DNA of 64,000 nt from Stramonita haemastoma (GCA_030674155.1 CM060320.1:11110303-11174302), one strand, 5' to 3'; counted from the stretch's first letter, positions 46,600 through 57,368 are shown. Numbers and translations: made by a program. The notes: generated by a model not told the origin, from the sequence alone.

Positions 46600-47050
46600 T
46601 ATTTCCTTAAGACAATTGAAACAGACTAATACTGTGACATTGATGAAATTGATGGCAAAATTTTGAAACTTTATGCTCAAGTTATAGATGAAACTCTCGC
46701 TTATATTTACAGTCTTTGTCTGGATAAACAGTACTTCCCTAATGCCTTACAACAAGTACAAACTATTCCCTCGTATAAACCAGGAAATGCTGCTGATCCA
46801 GCTAACTTCAGACATTATTTCAATGTTATCGTTCTTTCAAAACCTTTGGAACAACATATAAATGTATTCTTTCACGTGTAAACAAGTACAATCGTATACA
46901 TCTAGATCAGTTGGGGTTTAGAGAATATCGCTCATTTCATACAGATTTAACAAAACTAATAGATTGTTGCTCAAGCAATCAATGTTATAGATCATAAAAT
47001 TGTCTTTTAAAAGTTAGCAGCTTACAAACAATCTCTCAATACATCTTTTA
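46600..47050 (+). mobile_element. Decayed LINE reverse-transcriptase fragment
   Basis: A short frame (46663-46881) reads LYAQVIDETLAYIYSLCLD, FPNALQQVQTIPSYKPGN and DPANFRHYFNVIVLSKPLEQ. This corresponds to the N-terminal RT blocks of CR1/Jockey/I-type LINEs (fP..lK...v.PiyK.G, NyRpis.ls.lSK..E). Flanking sequence (GATCAGTTGGGGTTTAGAGA) continues the homology out of frame. It lies in an inferred receptor intron, opposite to the receptor. Confidence 0.6.
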
Positions 47051-47207
47051 TGCTACACAGCCATGTAATAAAACACATTCCCATAACTTTATTCAATACT
47101 CCATTATATATAACCTCTTCCAGAAAATAAAAACAAGCGCCCACACACAATCTCACGCACACATAGGCCCCCCCCCCCACACACATGTATGGCCGGTAAT
47201 ATTACAT

Positions 47208-47429
47208 GGTGTGAGCTGCTTTCCCCGGGATGTGTCGCGTCTCTCTGAGGCCTATCCAGGTTGGCGTTGAGTCCCCATGGCGGAGGAGGCTCACCACGTC
47301 CTCCCACTCCTGGGGCGTGTTCAGGCTGGCCAGAAAGGTGCCCTGCTGACGACACCTGCTGTCCGCCTCGTGCCATCTAAAATGGTTACCCTCTTTCACA
47401 TACCTGTAGCATCGGCCTCCAGCTTCCAA
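47208..47429 (-). CDS. C-type-lectin-like half domain, probable 5' exon of the receptor gene
   Basis: Follows a TATATTTGCAG acceptor (47430) and opens LEAGGRCYRYVKEGNHFRW, then EADSRCRQQGTFLASLNTPQ and TPTWIGLRETR. This is the first half of a C-type-lectin-like domain (C-Y...W..A...C...G..LAS...., WIGL). The first possible donor is GTAATA at about 47207. It shares strand and domain type with the exon at 45454-46060. However, that exon appears to carry its own WIGL-like start (FYIGFQ), so the two may be halves of two different lectin domains or of neighbouring genes. Upstream coding exons, including a signal peptide, are not visible. Confidence 0.6.
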
Positions 47430-47432
47430 CTG

Positions 47433-47435
<3 letters not shown>

Positions 47436-47491
<56 letters not shown>

Positions 47492-47536
47492 ATGCAGGCA
47501 GGCAAGCTTGTGAACGCACATGCATGTGCCGCGCTG

Positions 47537-47600
<64 letters not shown>
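47436..47600. repeat. (AT)n and (CA)n microsatellites
   Basis: AT run at 47436-47487 and CA run at 47537-47600, separated by a short unique stretch. The AT run touches the acceptor of the lectin-like exon. Confidence 0.95.
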
Positions 47601-47602
<2 letters not shown>

Positions 47603-47616
47603 GAGCTCTAACCATA

Positions 47617-47785
47617 CTGAGTGGAGCCCTAACCACACTAATGAGTGGAGCCCTAACCACACTAATGAGTGGAGCCCTAACCATACTGAGTGGAGCCCTA
47701 ACCACACTAATGAGTGGAGCCCTAACCACACTAATGAGTGGAGCCCTAACCACACTAATGAGTGGAGCCCTAACCACACTAATGA
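47617..47785. repeat. 24-bp minisatellite (21-bp variants)
   Basis: About seven head-to-tail copies of TGGAGCCCTAACCACACTAA plus TGAG, with 21-bp variants reading ACCATACTGAG. It lies just past the 3' end of the minus-strand LINE described next. Confidence 0.9.
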
Positions 47786-48414
47786 AGTAAAAGTGGAGGC
47801 CGGTCCTCACAGTTTTTTCTGGAGCTCTACTATGTTGGGCCACGTCTGGTGTCTCAGAGTGCTGAAGGTAGGGCAGGACTGCAGGATAATTTATGGGAGG
47901 AGGTTGTGGGCCTGTGCCACAGGGGCACTGGTCAGTGTTGGGATGTTTTCAGGCGGTGGAGATGGGATAGGAGCTGGCAGTGTCCTGTTTGCAGTCTAAA
48001 GATGGTGACATGCGCCACTCTGTCTAGCTCAAGAGTGTCATCCTTTTCGTCTTCTGGTCCAGGCACAGGCACCACCCATTTCTTGAAGCTGTTTCTCAAG
48101 ATTGTCCTTGCTTTGCTGGATGGGCTGGCTGCTCCAAGTTGCTGCCTGCCTTGGACAGGCGGTCTGTCTCTTCGTTGCTCTCTATGCCACAGTGGGACAG
48201 GATCCATTGCAGCAACCACCATAGTTTTCTAGCTAAGGAGGCTTAGTTCTTGCTTGATGTCTCTTAGGGTCTGCTCTCCTCCTGGTGCCTGGAGACTCTG
48301 CAGGATGGACTGGCAGTCAGTCAGGAACACTGTGTTGGTGGGTAGAGTGTCCTCCTGGCTGAAAGTCTGGGCTGCAAGTAGCAGGGCACAGGCCTCACCA
48401 TGGTAATCTATTTC

Positions 48415-48453
48415 TTCTTTTTTTTCAAGGATAATGGAAAAAGCCTTCATGTG

Positions 48454-48484
<31 letters not shown>

Positions 48485-48737
48485 GTCCCTGTGTGAATGC
48501 AGTTTTGTCAATTTTGTCACCCGTTCCCATCGGCACACATTGGCCTACTCTTCTGAAAAGCGGAACGGGTTTTAACGTGTGCGCAAGATGTTCTGCGTGC
48601 GTTCGCACACGAGGCCTCGGTTTAAAGCCTTACCCGATGTTAACTCCAGAGGAAAAATCCTCTTGAACGAGATTCTAACCCGGGTCAGCAGATCACGAGC
48701 GCATCACTCTGACCACCAGGCTATCCCCTTCCCCTAC
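48415..48737 (-). mobile_element. SINE family A nested in the LINE's RNase H domain
   Basis: On the plus strand it runs from AAGGATAATGGAAAAAGCC, a long T tract, GTTCCCATCGGCACAC, GCGGAACGGGTTTTAACG and GAGGCCTCGGTTTAAAGCC to GGCTATCCCCTTCCCC. The RNase H reading on the minus strand stops at one edge and resumes at the other (DGRT-type sequence at 48800, EACALL at 48390). Target-site duplication is at best a few bases (GGTAAT). Confidence 0.75.
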
Positions 48738-49220
48738 AGGTAATTGTTGGACAGGTGCCTATGGTCAGAAACGTGCTGTTGGTCCTGCCATCAGGGAATC
48801 TGATGTAAACCCCTTCCTCCATTTTTCACTGCTTCTTCAGCAGATCTATAGGTGTTTGCTCTTACCCAGGTATTAGGGGGTTATTTGGTGCTTAGTGCTT
48901 CTGCTGTCAACAGCTATGTGGCAGTATTTAATCCAAACACCTGGGATCTTGAGCATGATGGATGGGTGTCTGTCTGCCATGCCTGATAGTCCTGGAGGGA
49001 TTCCGTTGGTAACTTGGTTGAAGACAGAGGATGGTGATGTTTCCTCTCACGAGCTTTGATGAGATGATTAGGACTCTGTAGCTTCAGTCGGTTCTTTGTG
49101 AGGGCTTTCAGTTTATGGAGGAGGGGTGTGTGAGGGGAGTCTCTTCAGCTTCTCATTTTGCCTCAGGAGTTTTTCTTGTCTCCTTTCTTCAAATGAAAGG
49201 AGGCCTGCTGATTTCCTCAT

Positions 49221-49382
49221 AGCTGACACTGGAGAAGTTTTCCTCACTAGCTGACACTGTGGAATAGTTTTCCTCAAGCTGACACTGGAGAAGTTTTCCT
49301 CACAGCTGACACTGGAGAAGTTTTCCTCACAGCTGACCAAGCTGTGAGAAGTTTTCCTCACAGCTGACACTGGAGAAGTTTC
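49221..49382. repeat. 27-bp minisatellite inside LINE sequence
   Basis: Six units of about 27 bases built on AGCTGACACTGGAGAAGTTT plus TCCTCAC. 27 bases equals nine codons, so the minus strand reads a repeated SCEENFSSV. Units 2 and 5 carry small insertions. Confidence 0.85.
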
Positions 49383-50151
49383 ATGCCGCTGTGATGAGTC
49401 TGAGGCCGGCATTCCGCATCTGGGTCAGATTGTCAGGGTTGGTCTTAGCAGCAGATGACCAGGAATCGGAGGCATATTCAATATGAGGTCTCACAGTTAC
49501 GTATTTTGTGTTGGCCCCCATTTTGTTCCTGCAAGCCTCTTCACCAGGGTAATTTTTCTTAAGTTTCTGCTGTGCATATGACTAATTTGTGCAGTCCGGG
49601 TGACCTTCCCGTCCAGCTTCACTCTGAGGTAGGTTGGTGTGTTTTGCCCAGGGATTTTTTGATGGTCGATGACGAGGGTGAACTTTTCTATCTTGGGTGA
49701 GAGGGAGAAGCAGGTGGCTCCTGTCTTGGTCCTGGTGGTGAGGACCATCCACTGTCTGACCCAGTCTGAAATGTGGTTTCAAAGCCTCTTGCATTCTGAT
49801 GTTGGCAGTGGAGAATCGATCTACTTTGCTCCAGATGGCAAAGTCTTCTGTGTGCTGTGTCCGATCCGATCATCTCGCTGGAGATTCCACCATCCTTGCC
49901 TAGTGACTTCTTCATCTTCAGTTGTCTTACAGAGTAGTTCAGTTTGATCAGAGTGAGCTCAGGGGTCATGTTATGGGTTGATGTTTCCTTTCTCAGCTCC
50001 TGCGAGAACTAAAACATCACTTTCCTGTTTTGTAATCTGCAGTACATTACATAATAGGGAGGTCCCTCTGATGTGGGAGCCAATATATACTAGCTTTTTG
50101 TGCTTGCCTGGGTGTCTATTATGCTCGTGAATAACTCAGCGGTACAATAAA

Positions 50152-50418
<267 letters not shown>

Positions 50419-50488
50419 CACATTAAAATCCTGTCTGCAGTTACATGGAGCTGGCAAAGTAGTATATAGTTAAGTTGTGAGTAGACCA

Positions 50489-51315
50489 GCCGCCATGGCG
50501 CAGTGGTTAGCGCCTCGGATTTCAGACTGAAAGGACGCGGATTCGATTCCTCAAAGAGTCATGGGGAATTTTTGGATTCCAGCGGGCTCCTACCCATAGT
50601 GAGTGTGCTAAGGGCTAAGTGGGAAGACTGGGACCACACAGTCGAGCTTCATCCACTTTATGGATGCAAATTACCTGACCAACACCGCAGGTGTCTGTAT
50701 CTCTCGGGCTTGGTTGACGCCGGGATATATTATAATAGTAAGCGGAGAGTGCAACCCTGTCAAGTAGTCTCAAAGCAGATGCACTTCCATAGCAGCATCA
50801 TTACATCATCCTCATTGCCATTGATCATCATGCAATAATATAAATTGCCTCTGATTCGGTTGCACCCGTTGTTCTGGTCTCATGGTGACGTTAGATTCAG
50901 TTTACCCATGCACTTCTGTGCCTGTGGTGAGTTTGTGTCAAAGCCTTTGGGGTTGGAGGTTCGCGGCGGAACGGTCGTTGGAGGGACGTTGTGGTGGTTG
51001 CCACCTCCGGTGGGTGACTCACTCTGTCTGGCTCCGCGACTGAGCTAATACTGTCGTTAGTAGAGGGCTTTGTAGGTGGTGTCCTGCGTATGTTAGCTCA
51101 GAACAGGCACCACTGAACACCACAAGTGACCCAGCAGCAGTGCAGGGCCCCTCTGGCTGGTGAACCCACGGCGGCCTAATATTGATGGATCCCTGTGGAC
51201 TCCTGACCCTGAGGATGAGACATAACCAATCTAGGTATAACTGTGTGGCAGGGAGATTGAAATGAACGGTGTGGAAGCAGCAGAATGGGGACGTTACAGA
51301 AGATGAGGCAGAAAA
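50489..51315 (+). mobile_element. SINE family D, long (~820 bp) copy
   Basis: The head is CGCCATGGCGCAGTGGTTAG with a B box GGATTCGATTCC. The body shares GGGAAGACTGGGACCACACA and CAACCCTGTCAAGTAGTCTC with 15035 and 28165. The part from 50836 to about 51170 is absent from the 15035 copy. The end (ATTGATGGATCC, GGACGTTACAGAAGATGAGG) matches that copy's end. No coding capacity is evident, so it looks like a composite non-autonomous retroposon. Confidence 0.65.
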
Positions 51316-51329
51316 AAAGTTGTAAATAT

Positions 51330-51942
51330 ACAGGTTCTGTCTGTAGTGTGCATATACAGGTTCTGTCTGTAGTGTGACAACACAGGTTCTGTCTGTAGTG
51401 TGACTGTACAGGTTCTGCCTGTAGTGTGACTATACAGGTTCTGTCTGTAGTGTGACTATACAGGTTCTGCCTGTAGTGTGACTATACAGGTTCTGTCTGT
51501 AGTGTGACTATACAGGTTCTGCCTGTAGTATGACTATACAGGTTCTGCCTGTAGTGTGATAACACAGGTTCTGCCTGTAGTGTAACTACAGGTTCTGCCT
51601 GTAGTGTGACTGTACAGGTTCTGTCTGTAGTGTGACTATACAGGTTGTCTGTAGTGTGACTATACAGGTTGTCTGTAGTGTGACTATACAGGTTTTGCCT
51701 GTAGTGTGATTATACAGGTTCTGCCTGTAGTGTGACTCTACAGGTTCTGTCTGTAGTGTGATTATACAGGTTCTGTTTGTAGTGTGACTATACAGGTTCT
51801 GTCTGTAGTGTGAATATACATGTTCTGTCTGTAGTGTGATTGTACAGGTTCTGCCTGTAGTGTGATTGTACAGGTTCTGCCTGTAGTGTGACTATACAGG
51901 TTCTGTCTGTAGTGTGACTATACAGGTTCTGCCTGTAGTGTG
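51330..51942. repeat. 26-bp hairpin-forming minisatellite, about 24 units
   Basis: Units of TACAGGTTCTGYCTGTAG plus TGTGACTA, with a few shorter variants near 51586 and 51640. In each unit TACAGG and CCTGTA are inverted repeats around TTCTG. The array starts at the 3' end of the family D element and stops at a unique segment at 51943. Confidence 0.95.
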
Positions 51943-52087
51943 CACAGTGACCAATCCCGAGACAGGCCCTGGCAGGTCAGGTGAAGTGTCTGGTGACTTC
52001 AGTCAGTGCCTTCATCTAAAACTGTCATGGCTGCTTAGTGCTGGTCATCTCTCAGTTGTTATTATTATTTGTAAAGATAGGTATATT

Positions 52088-52088
<1 letters not shown>

Positions 52089-52157
<69 letters not shown>

Positions 52158-52240
52158 TACTACTACTACCACTGCTGCTGCTGCTGCTACTACTACTACT
52201 ACTGCTGCTGTTGCTTCTGCTGCTGCTACTGTTATTATTA
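52089..52240. repeat. (CTA)n/(CTG)n trinucleotide repeat
   Basis: Pure (CTA)n of about 60 bases, then mixed CTA, CTG and TTC triplets. The long Leu, Tyr or Ser frames across it are artefacts. A short (CA)n follows at 52381-52406. Confidence 0.95.
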
Positions 52241-52477
52241 TCATTTTTATCATTATAAAAATTATAATGGTATACTATGGAATTTATATAGCACTGAATC
52301 TTGTAAAGCAAGCAAATCAAAGCGCTTGCATAATGATTTACAACCGTCCACAAAATGAATAGGATTAACATATACTTTCAACACACACACACACACACAC
52401 ACACATGACGTCACCAAGATGGCGGAACTGGTCAGCAACCACTAATCGACGGTAATGATTTTACTATAAGCACCAAA

Positions 52478-53708
52478 ATGACCAAGGCCACTCGCTCCAG
52501 ACGTAGAAAATACAGCTCCTGTGTCGGGGAGTCATCAACACACAAGGCCTCTGGAGCAAAGAAGCCCACCGAACCAGCGAAAAAGGCAACAACTTTGGAG
52601 CCGTTGACAGCCCTGCTCCACAACCCTCTGCAAGAGAAGAACGAGCCACCCCAACTGATGAGGCACATCAGGATGCCAGAAGTAAAGAGACCACCCAGAT
52701 CATTTCCAGTCTACGTGAGACGGTCAGTTATCTTAAATCTATTGTTTTACATCTTACTGATCGTCTCCAGTCCTTAGAAAACACCATTAAGGAACTGAGT
52801 AGAGAGAAGCCTGAAATAAAAGAATGCCATCACGTAAGCACGCAGACAGAGCAAATAGTCTCTCCAACTTACGCTGATGTCGCGAAAGCCATGCCTGCTG
52901 CACACAGCACACGCAAGGCACCACTCAGGCCTTCTGTCCATCCTGCCGTCAATAGACAGCAAGGTGCAAAACTAAATAAGGAAAAGCCTACAAAGCTAAG
53001 AACAAACAGTGACGTCAAAGTTCAAAATGACGTCAAGGTAACAGTGACATCAAATACCATGAAAGAAAACATCAAGAACTCCAAGGTTTTCCTGATGTCC
53101 TATTCTTGCATGATTCCATATTAAGAGGAGTCCAGTATAAAAGATTGGGATGGTCATATGGATTTTCTACTATTCACCGCAAAGTCCATGTGATAAAAGA
53201 TCTCCAAGAAAATGTAGAAATTGCTTCCTGCAATCTGGAAAAATCTTTTGATAGCATTGTTTTACATTGTGGCCTAGATAATCTGAGAAGTGAAGAAGCT
53301 GCTTCTGCAAGTAAAATATTTGTTGACTCAGTGAAGCAAAATCACAAGCAGCACCCTAACACTTTCATTGTTATAAGTAAAGCATCACCTGTTCAGGATG
53401 AGGAGTTAGAAATTAAAAGACAGTTGTTCAATGCCTTGGTAACTAAAGAACTACTGGGGATGAAGAGGGTATCCTTTATATCCAATGACAACATGCACAC
53501 CAGCCACCTGGAGACCTGGAGGATGGGACACACCCCACCATGAAGGGCTCCACCATCCTGGCAGTCAACCTTGGCCGTCACCTTCGCCAACTGTTTTTGA
53601 CAAAGCCAAAACCAACGGTGAGGTCTCCACAATGGCCCAGGGCAACTCCCTTCCAGCAGCAGGAACTGCCCCCATGGCAAGCCTTCAGTCCCAGACATCC
53701 TTGGTGTA
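52478..53708 (+). pseudogene. LINE ORF1: coiled coil plus SGNH-hydrolase-like domain, frameshifted
   Basis: Starts at ATG 52478 with a basic, Ser/Lys-rich lead (TRSRRRKYSSC). After a frame change near 52630 it gives a coiled coil (SLRETVSYLKSIVLHLTDRL) and a YADVAKAMP motif. A second change near 53090 opens VLFLHDSILRGV, the nucleophile block of SGNH-type esterases. VLHCGLDNLR then occupies the GxND position in degenerate form. After a third change near 53515, DGTHPTMKGSTILA supplies the Asp-His block. SGNH domains are known in ORF1 of some LINEs; their role in retrotransposition is unclear. The open frames end at about 53708. Confidence 0.7.
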
Positions 53709-54185
53709 ACATGTTTGATACTCTCAGACATTGTTACTAAAGGAAGCTGTGTGCTCATCTCTTCATTCTCGCCAGACCCAGTGGGAAAGGGAAACAGTTA
53801 TTATACAAAATTTTAATGTGACTTCCCCCCCCCCCCCCCCCTCTTCATTGTTCAATGGTATATGAACAGAAACAATCTATCCTGGTTATTTTGCTGTGGT
53901 TTTTAGTAACAACAAAATCAAGTTGATACCTTGTTGACTATATTGTATTATCCTATATCTGGCGTATACATCTGAATGAAATAGTACTGTTATTTCTTAA
54001 GACTTTTATTACCTTGCTGATAGTTGAATCAGATTAATTTGTTTTGTGGTTGTGGTTTTACTGGGGGGTGGGGGGGGATGCTTGTTTCTATTGGGGCGTT
54101 TTGCTTTTTTGGTGGGGTTTTTTCACATATCCTTTTACTTGTACCCCCTTCCTGTATAGATTTATATATTAGTATAGTACTCTGA

Positions 54186-57049
54186 ATGGTAATGCACCGA
54201 AATGATAAGATTTCATTACTGCAATGGAACTGCAGATCTATTGCTACAAATGTTGACTACTTACACCAACATCTTATGTCAACTTATTACCAGGTACTTA
54301 TTCTTCAGTCTTTTAATGTTAAAAAGAGCAAGCTTCCAAGACTGAAGGAGTTTTTCTGTCCACCAGTTTGTGAACAACAACAGACTGATGGAAAGATTAA
54401 TACTGCAATTTATATTCACGTTGGTTTACAGTACTGCATGATACAGTCTCCTGTGCCCGAAAACATAACAAATGTTTCATCATGTTCTGTTACTGTACAG
54501 TTTTCGGAATCTCTCACCATCAACTGTGTGTCTGTTTATCTACCTAAAGGTCCTGATAATGATAACACTGATTGGCTGAGAACTATAAATGACCAACAAA
54601 AATGGAGTATAGGAGGTGATTTTAACAGCCATTCACCATTTTGGGAAAAAGATTGCATTCACGTTACTAATAACAAGTTTGTTGAAAACATAGTAGATTC
54701 ACCTTTTGTTTTGCTTAAGGATGGGTCTTACACCAGAATCCCCGATGTACCAACTCATCGGCCAACTGCTATAGATCTTACATTAGTTTCTCCCAAATTA
54801 GCGTTGTCACACTCATGGAAAATATATGATGAAACATTAGGTAGTGATCATGTTCCTATCTGTATCAAGATAAATGAAAAGTTTAACATAGAAAATACTG
54901 ACCCAGACTTCATTCCAAAATACAATTATAAGAGAGCAGACTGGCCCACTTTCAAAAACAGATTACAGAATTTAGTCGTAACTACTTTTAGTGATGATAA
55001 TATTGATATAATGCACAATTCTTTCTGCAATTCTGTTTTAAATGTAACTAATGAAACCATTCCAAAGGTAAACACAAGCACTACAAAAAATTACTGTAAT
55101 TTAGGCAACGTATGGTGGAATGTCGACTGTGAAAAGGCAGTTAAAGAGAAAAAACAAATGTTCAAATTGTACAATAAACATAAATCGACTGAAAATCACA
55201 AGTCCATGAAAAATGCTAATATAAAATTCAACCGAGTAATAGAGCAAGCTACGAAAACTTACTGGACAACATTTTGCAATTCTGAAGTTTCAAATCACAA
55301 GGACACCAAGAAGATTTGGAGACAACTAAACATAATAAAAAATGGCATAAAATTTCCGGATTATCCAATTCAGTTACAAAACAATGTATTCCCTTCTCTA
55401 AGGGAAAAAGCTGAAGCATTTGCAGACTCTTTTTCCAACACAAGTAGATTAGATGGCTTATCTCCAGCACAAAAAATCTACAGGGCCCAAAGAGAAAAAT
55501 CAATGATCTTGCCGACCCTATCCCTGATAACAGCCATTACCTCAAAGCTCCATTGACCATCCAAGAAATAAAAGATGCAATCTCATCCTTACCACACAAG
55601 AAAACATCAGTTGGAATTGATGCTATTTCAAATGATATGATCAAACACTTGCCAGACAAGTGGATACACATTCTTTACAACATTTTAAAAAAATGTTGGG
55701 AGAGTGGTGTATTACCGCAAGTTTGGAAACAATCAATTATTGTCCCTGTGCACAAAGACGGTAAACCAAGAACAAAAAAAATTAATGTGAATAGCTATAG
55801 GCCCATAGCACTTACGTCTCATGTCTGTAAATTATTAGAAAAAAAAAGTTTTAAACAGACTTGTATATCATTATGAAAAGAATAACATTATTCCTGTTAA
55901 TCAAGCAGGATTTAGAAAAGGCAGATCATCTATTGATCATTTAGTAAAGCTGACATCTCAGGTTAAATATCAGTTTGCAAGGGGGAAATGTCTATTAGCA
56001 ACATTTTTTTTTTTTACATAACTAAAGCTTACGACCAGGTATGGCATTCACGTTTACTGTTTAAACTCCAGGGCAGATGTATAGTTTTGTTAAAAGTTTT
56101 TTTAGAAAACAGAAAAATTCAGGCTAAAATAGGAACTACATATTCATCTACAAGATCATTACAAATGGGTATTCCACAGGGTTCAGTCATTCCTCCCATG
56201 TTATTTAATATTATGATGCATGACTTGCCAGACAATCTTTCAAAAAATGTAAAATTGGCTCAATATGCTGATGATCTATGTGTAAAGAAACACTACTGCT
56301 AGGTCTATAAATTATGCTAAAAAGTTGTATCAAAACGATTTAAATGCTATAGCTAATTATATGACTGAAAAGGAATTACAACTATCAAGAGATAAAACTT
56401 ACATGATGTTGTTTAATAATGGAGCAAATCCAATTGAAATGCCTAGTTTTTAAATAAATGGTGGAATTTTACAATATAAACAAGTGGTTAAATTCCTTGG
56501 AGTTTTTCTAACATCAAAATTAACATGGCATAAACATATTGAATACATTTTAACTAAAGCAAGAAAAAGCTTAAGCATTTTGAAAATTGTCATTAAAAAG
56601 CCTTGGGGCCAAGATATTTTCACCTTGTTGCATCTTTCAACATCCTAATTCGTTCAAAATTAACCTTTGCCCAGGAAGTATTTTTTTGTGCCCCAAAATA
56701 TCTTTTGAAAAAACTCCAAAGCATAGACTGCAGGGCATATAAACTTGCTCTTGGCCTACCTATCCATACTTCATGTTTAAAAACATACAGTGCCTCAGGG
56801 GTTTTACCTTTGGAAGATTATAGGAGTGTTGCTTGCAGTAAATTTGTATTAAGAAGTCTGACTGTTCAAAACGATTTGGAATCAGTCATTAATCTTAAGT
56901 CTGATAAGCATTTTCCAAAGAGAGCAAGATCTATATCACCACATACCACATTGAGAACATACACATCAAACATTTTTACAAAGTCTGGGTTGAATCCAAC
57001 AGGTAATATAGCACAACGGGATGTATTGCCCCCAGTTCCTTTCTGGGAA
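54186..57049 (+). pseudogene. LINE ORF2, endonuclease and reverse-transcriptase part
   Basis: ATG 54186 opens a 456-codon frame with APE-type endonuclease motifs: LLQWNCRSI, GGDFNSHSPFWE, TAIDLTLVSP and SDHVPI. A one-base change near 55498 joins it to the next frame, with RT blocks VPVHKDG and SYRPIALTSHVCKLLEK. Another change near 55850 and one in the T run at 56006-56017 lead to TKAYDQVWHSRLLFKL, MGIPQGSVIPPMLFNIMMHD and AQYADDLC (catalytic YADD). An in-frame stop follows at 56451. Thumb-like sequence (LKKLQSIDCRAYKLALGLP) runs up to the SINE insertion at 57050. The breaks are partly in homopolymers, so some could be sequencing errors. Confidence 0.75.
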
Positions 57050-57368
57050 CTCAAGAGAGCAAAAAGTTAAAGTTCAAGTCTGTGCCGAGCCTAAGGCTCA
57101 TCAGGCCGGTGCTTATCCCGGTTTCTGTGGCGTTAAGCGACTGAGAGTCATAGACTCTCCCCTGGATAGGACGCCAGTCTATCGCAGGGTTAACCCCCAA
57201 CACAAGGTTGGTACCCCTTTTACACCTGGATGGGGTGAGAAAATAGCCGTAAAGCGCCTTTTCCAAGGGCACAACGCCATAGCCGAAAGCTGGGATTGAA
57301 CCCGCAACCTTTAGATTACGAGTCCAACGCCCTAACCACTAGACTACAACGGTGGCTCAAGAGAGCAA
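57050..57368 (-). mobile_element. SINE family C inserted in the LINE, with 13-bp target-site duplication
   Basis: The element spans 57063-57355 in antisense, with the tRNA-like head at the right (TAGTCTAGTGGTTAGGGCG on the minus strand) and tail AAAGTTAAAG at the left. CTCAAGAGAGCAA occurs at 57050-57062 and again at 57356-57368. Removing the insert reconnects the LINE frame (WELKRA to MFDINDIDL), which confirms the insertion. It is about 90% similar by eye to the copy at 44074. Confidence 0.92.

Larger units (their letters stand above)
47817..49970 (-). mobile_element. RNase H-bearing LINE, internally deleted and SINE-interrupted
   Basis: Minus-strand pieces in element order. An RT start block (KLNYSVRQLKMKKSLGKDGG; 49960-49880). 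After a gap removing the catalytic core, post-YADD sequence (LSPKIEKFTLVIDHQKIPGQ; about 49700). RPHIEYA-type thumb sequence (about 49480). RNase H motifs EACALLLAAQTF and VFLTDCQSILQSLQ (48400-48290). Then an HCG-like end and a C-terminal RVAHVTIFRLQTGHCQLLSH (about 48020). Frames change repeatedly. RT followed by RNase H suggests the I superfamily. It is dead. Confidence 0.65.

Noticed and set aside
47617..47785. CCCTAA motifs suggesting telomere-like repeats
   Set aside because: CCCTAA occurs once per 24-bp unit and is never tandem, so this is a minisatellite.
51330..51942. Regular direct repeats resembling a CRISPR array
   Set aside because: Units are contiguous with no unique spacers, and the context is a eukaryotic genome. 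It is a minisatellite.
51914..52371. Poly-Leu, poly-Tyr and poly-Ser frames
   Set aside because: All come from the (CTA)n/(CTG)n trinucleotide tract; no codon structure beyond the repeat.
53106..53543. Stand-alone 145-aa esterase-like host gene
   Set aside because: It lies between the LINE's coiled coil and its endonuclease ORF on the same strand, and the catalytic blocks continue in neighbouring frames. It belongs to LINE ORF1.
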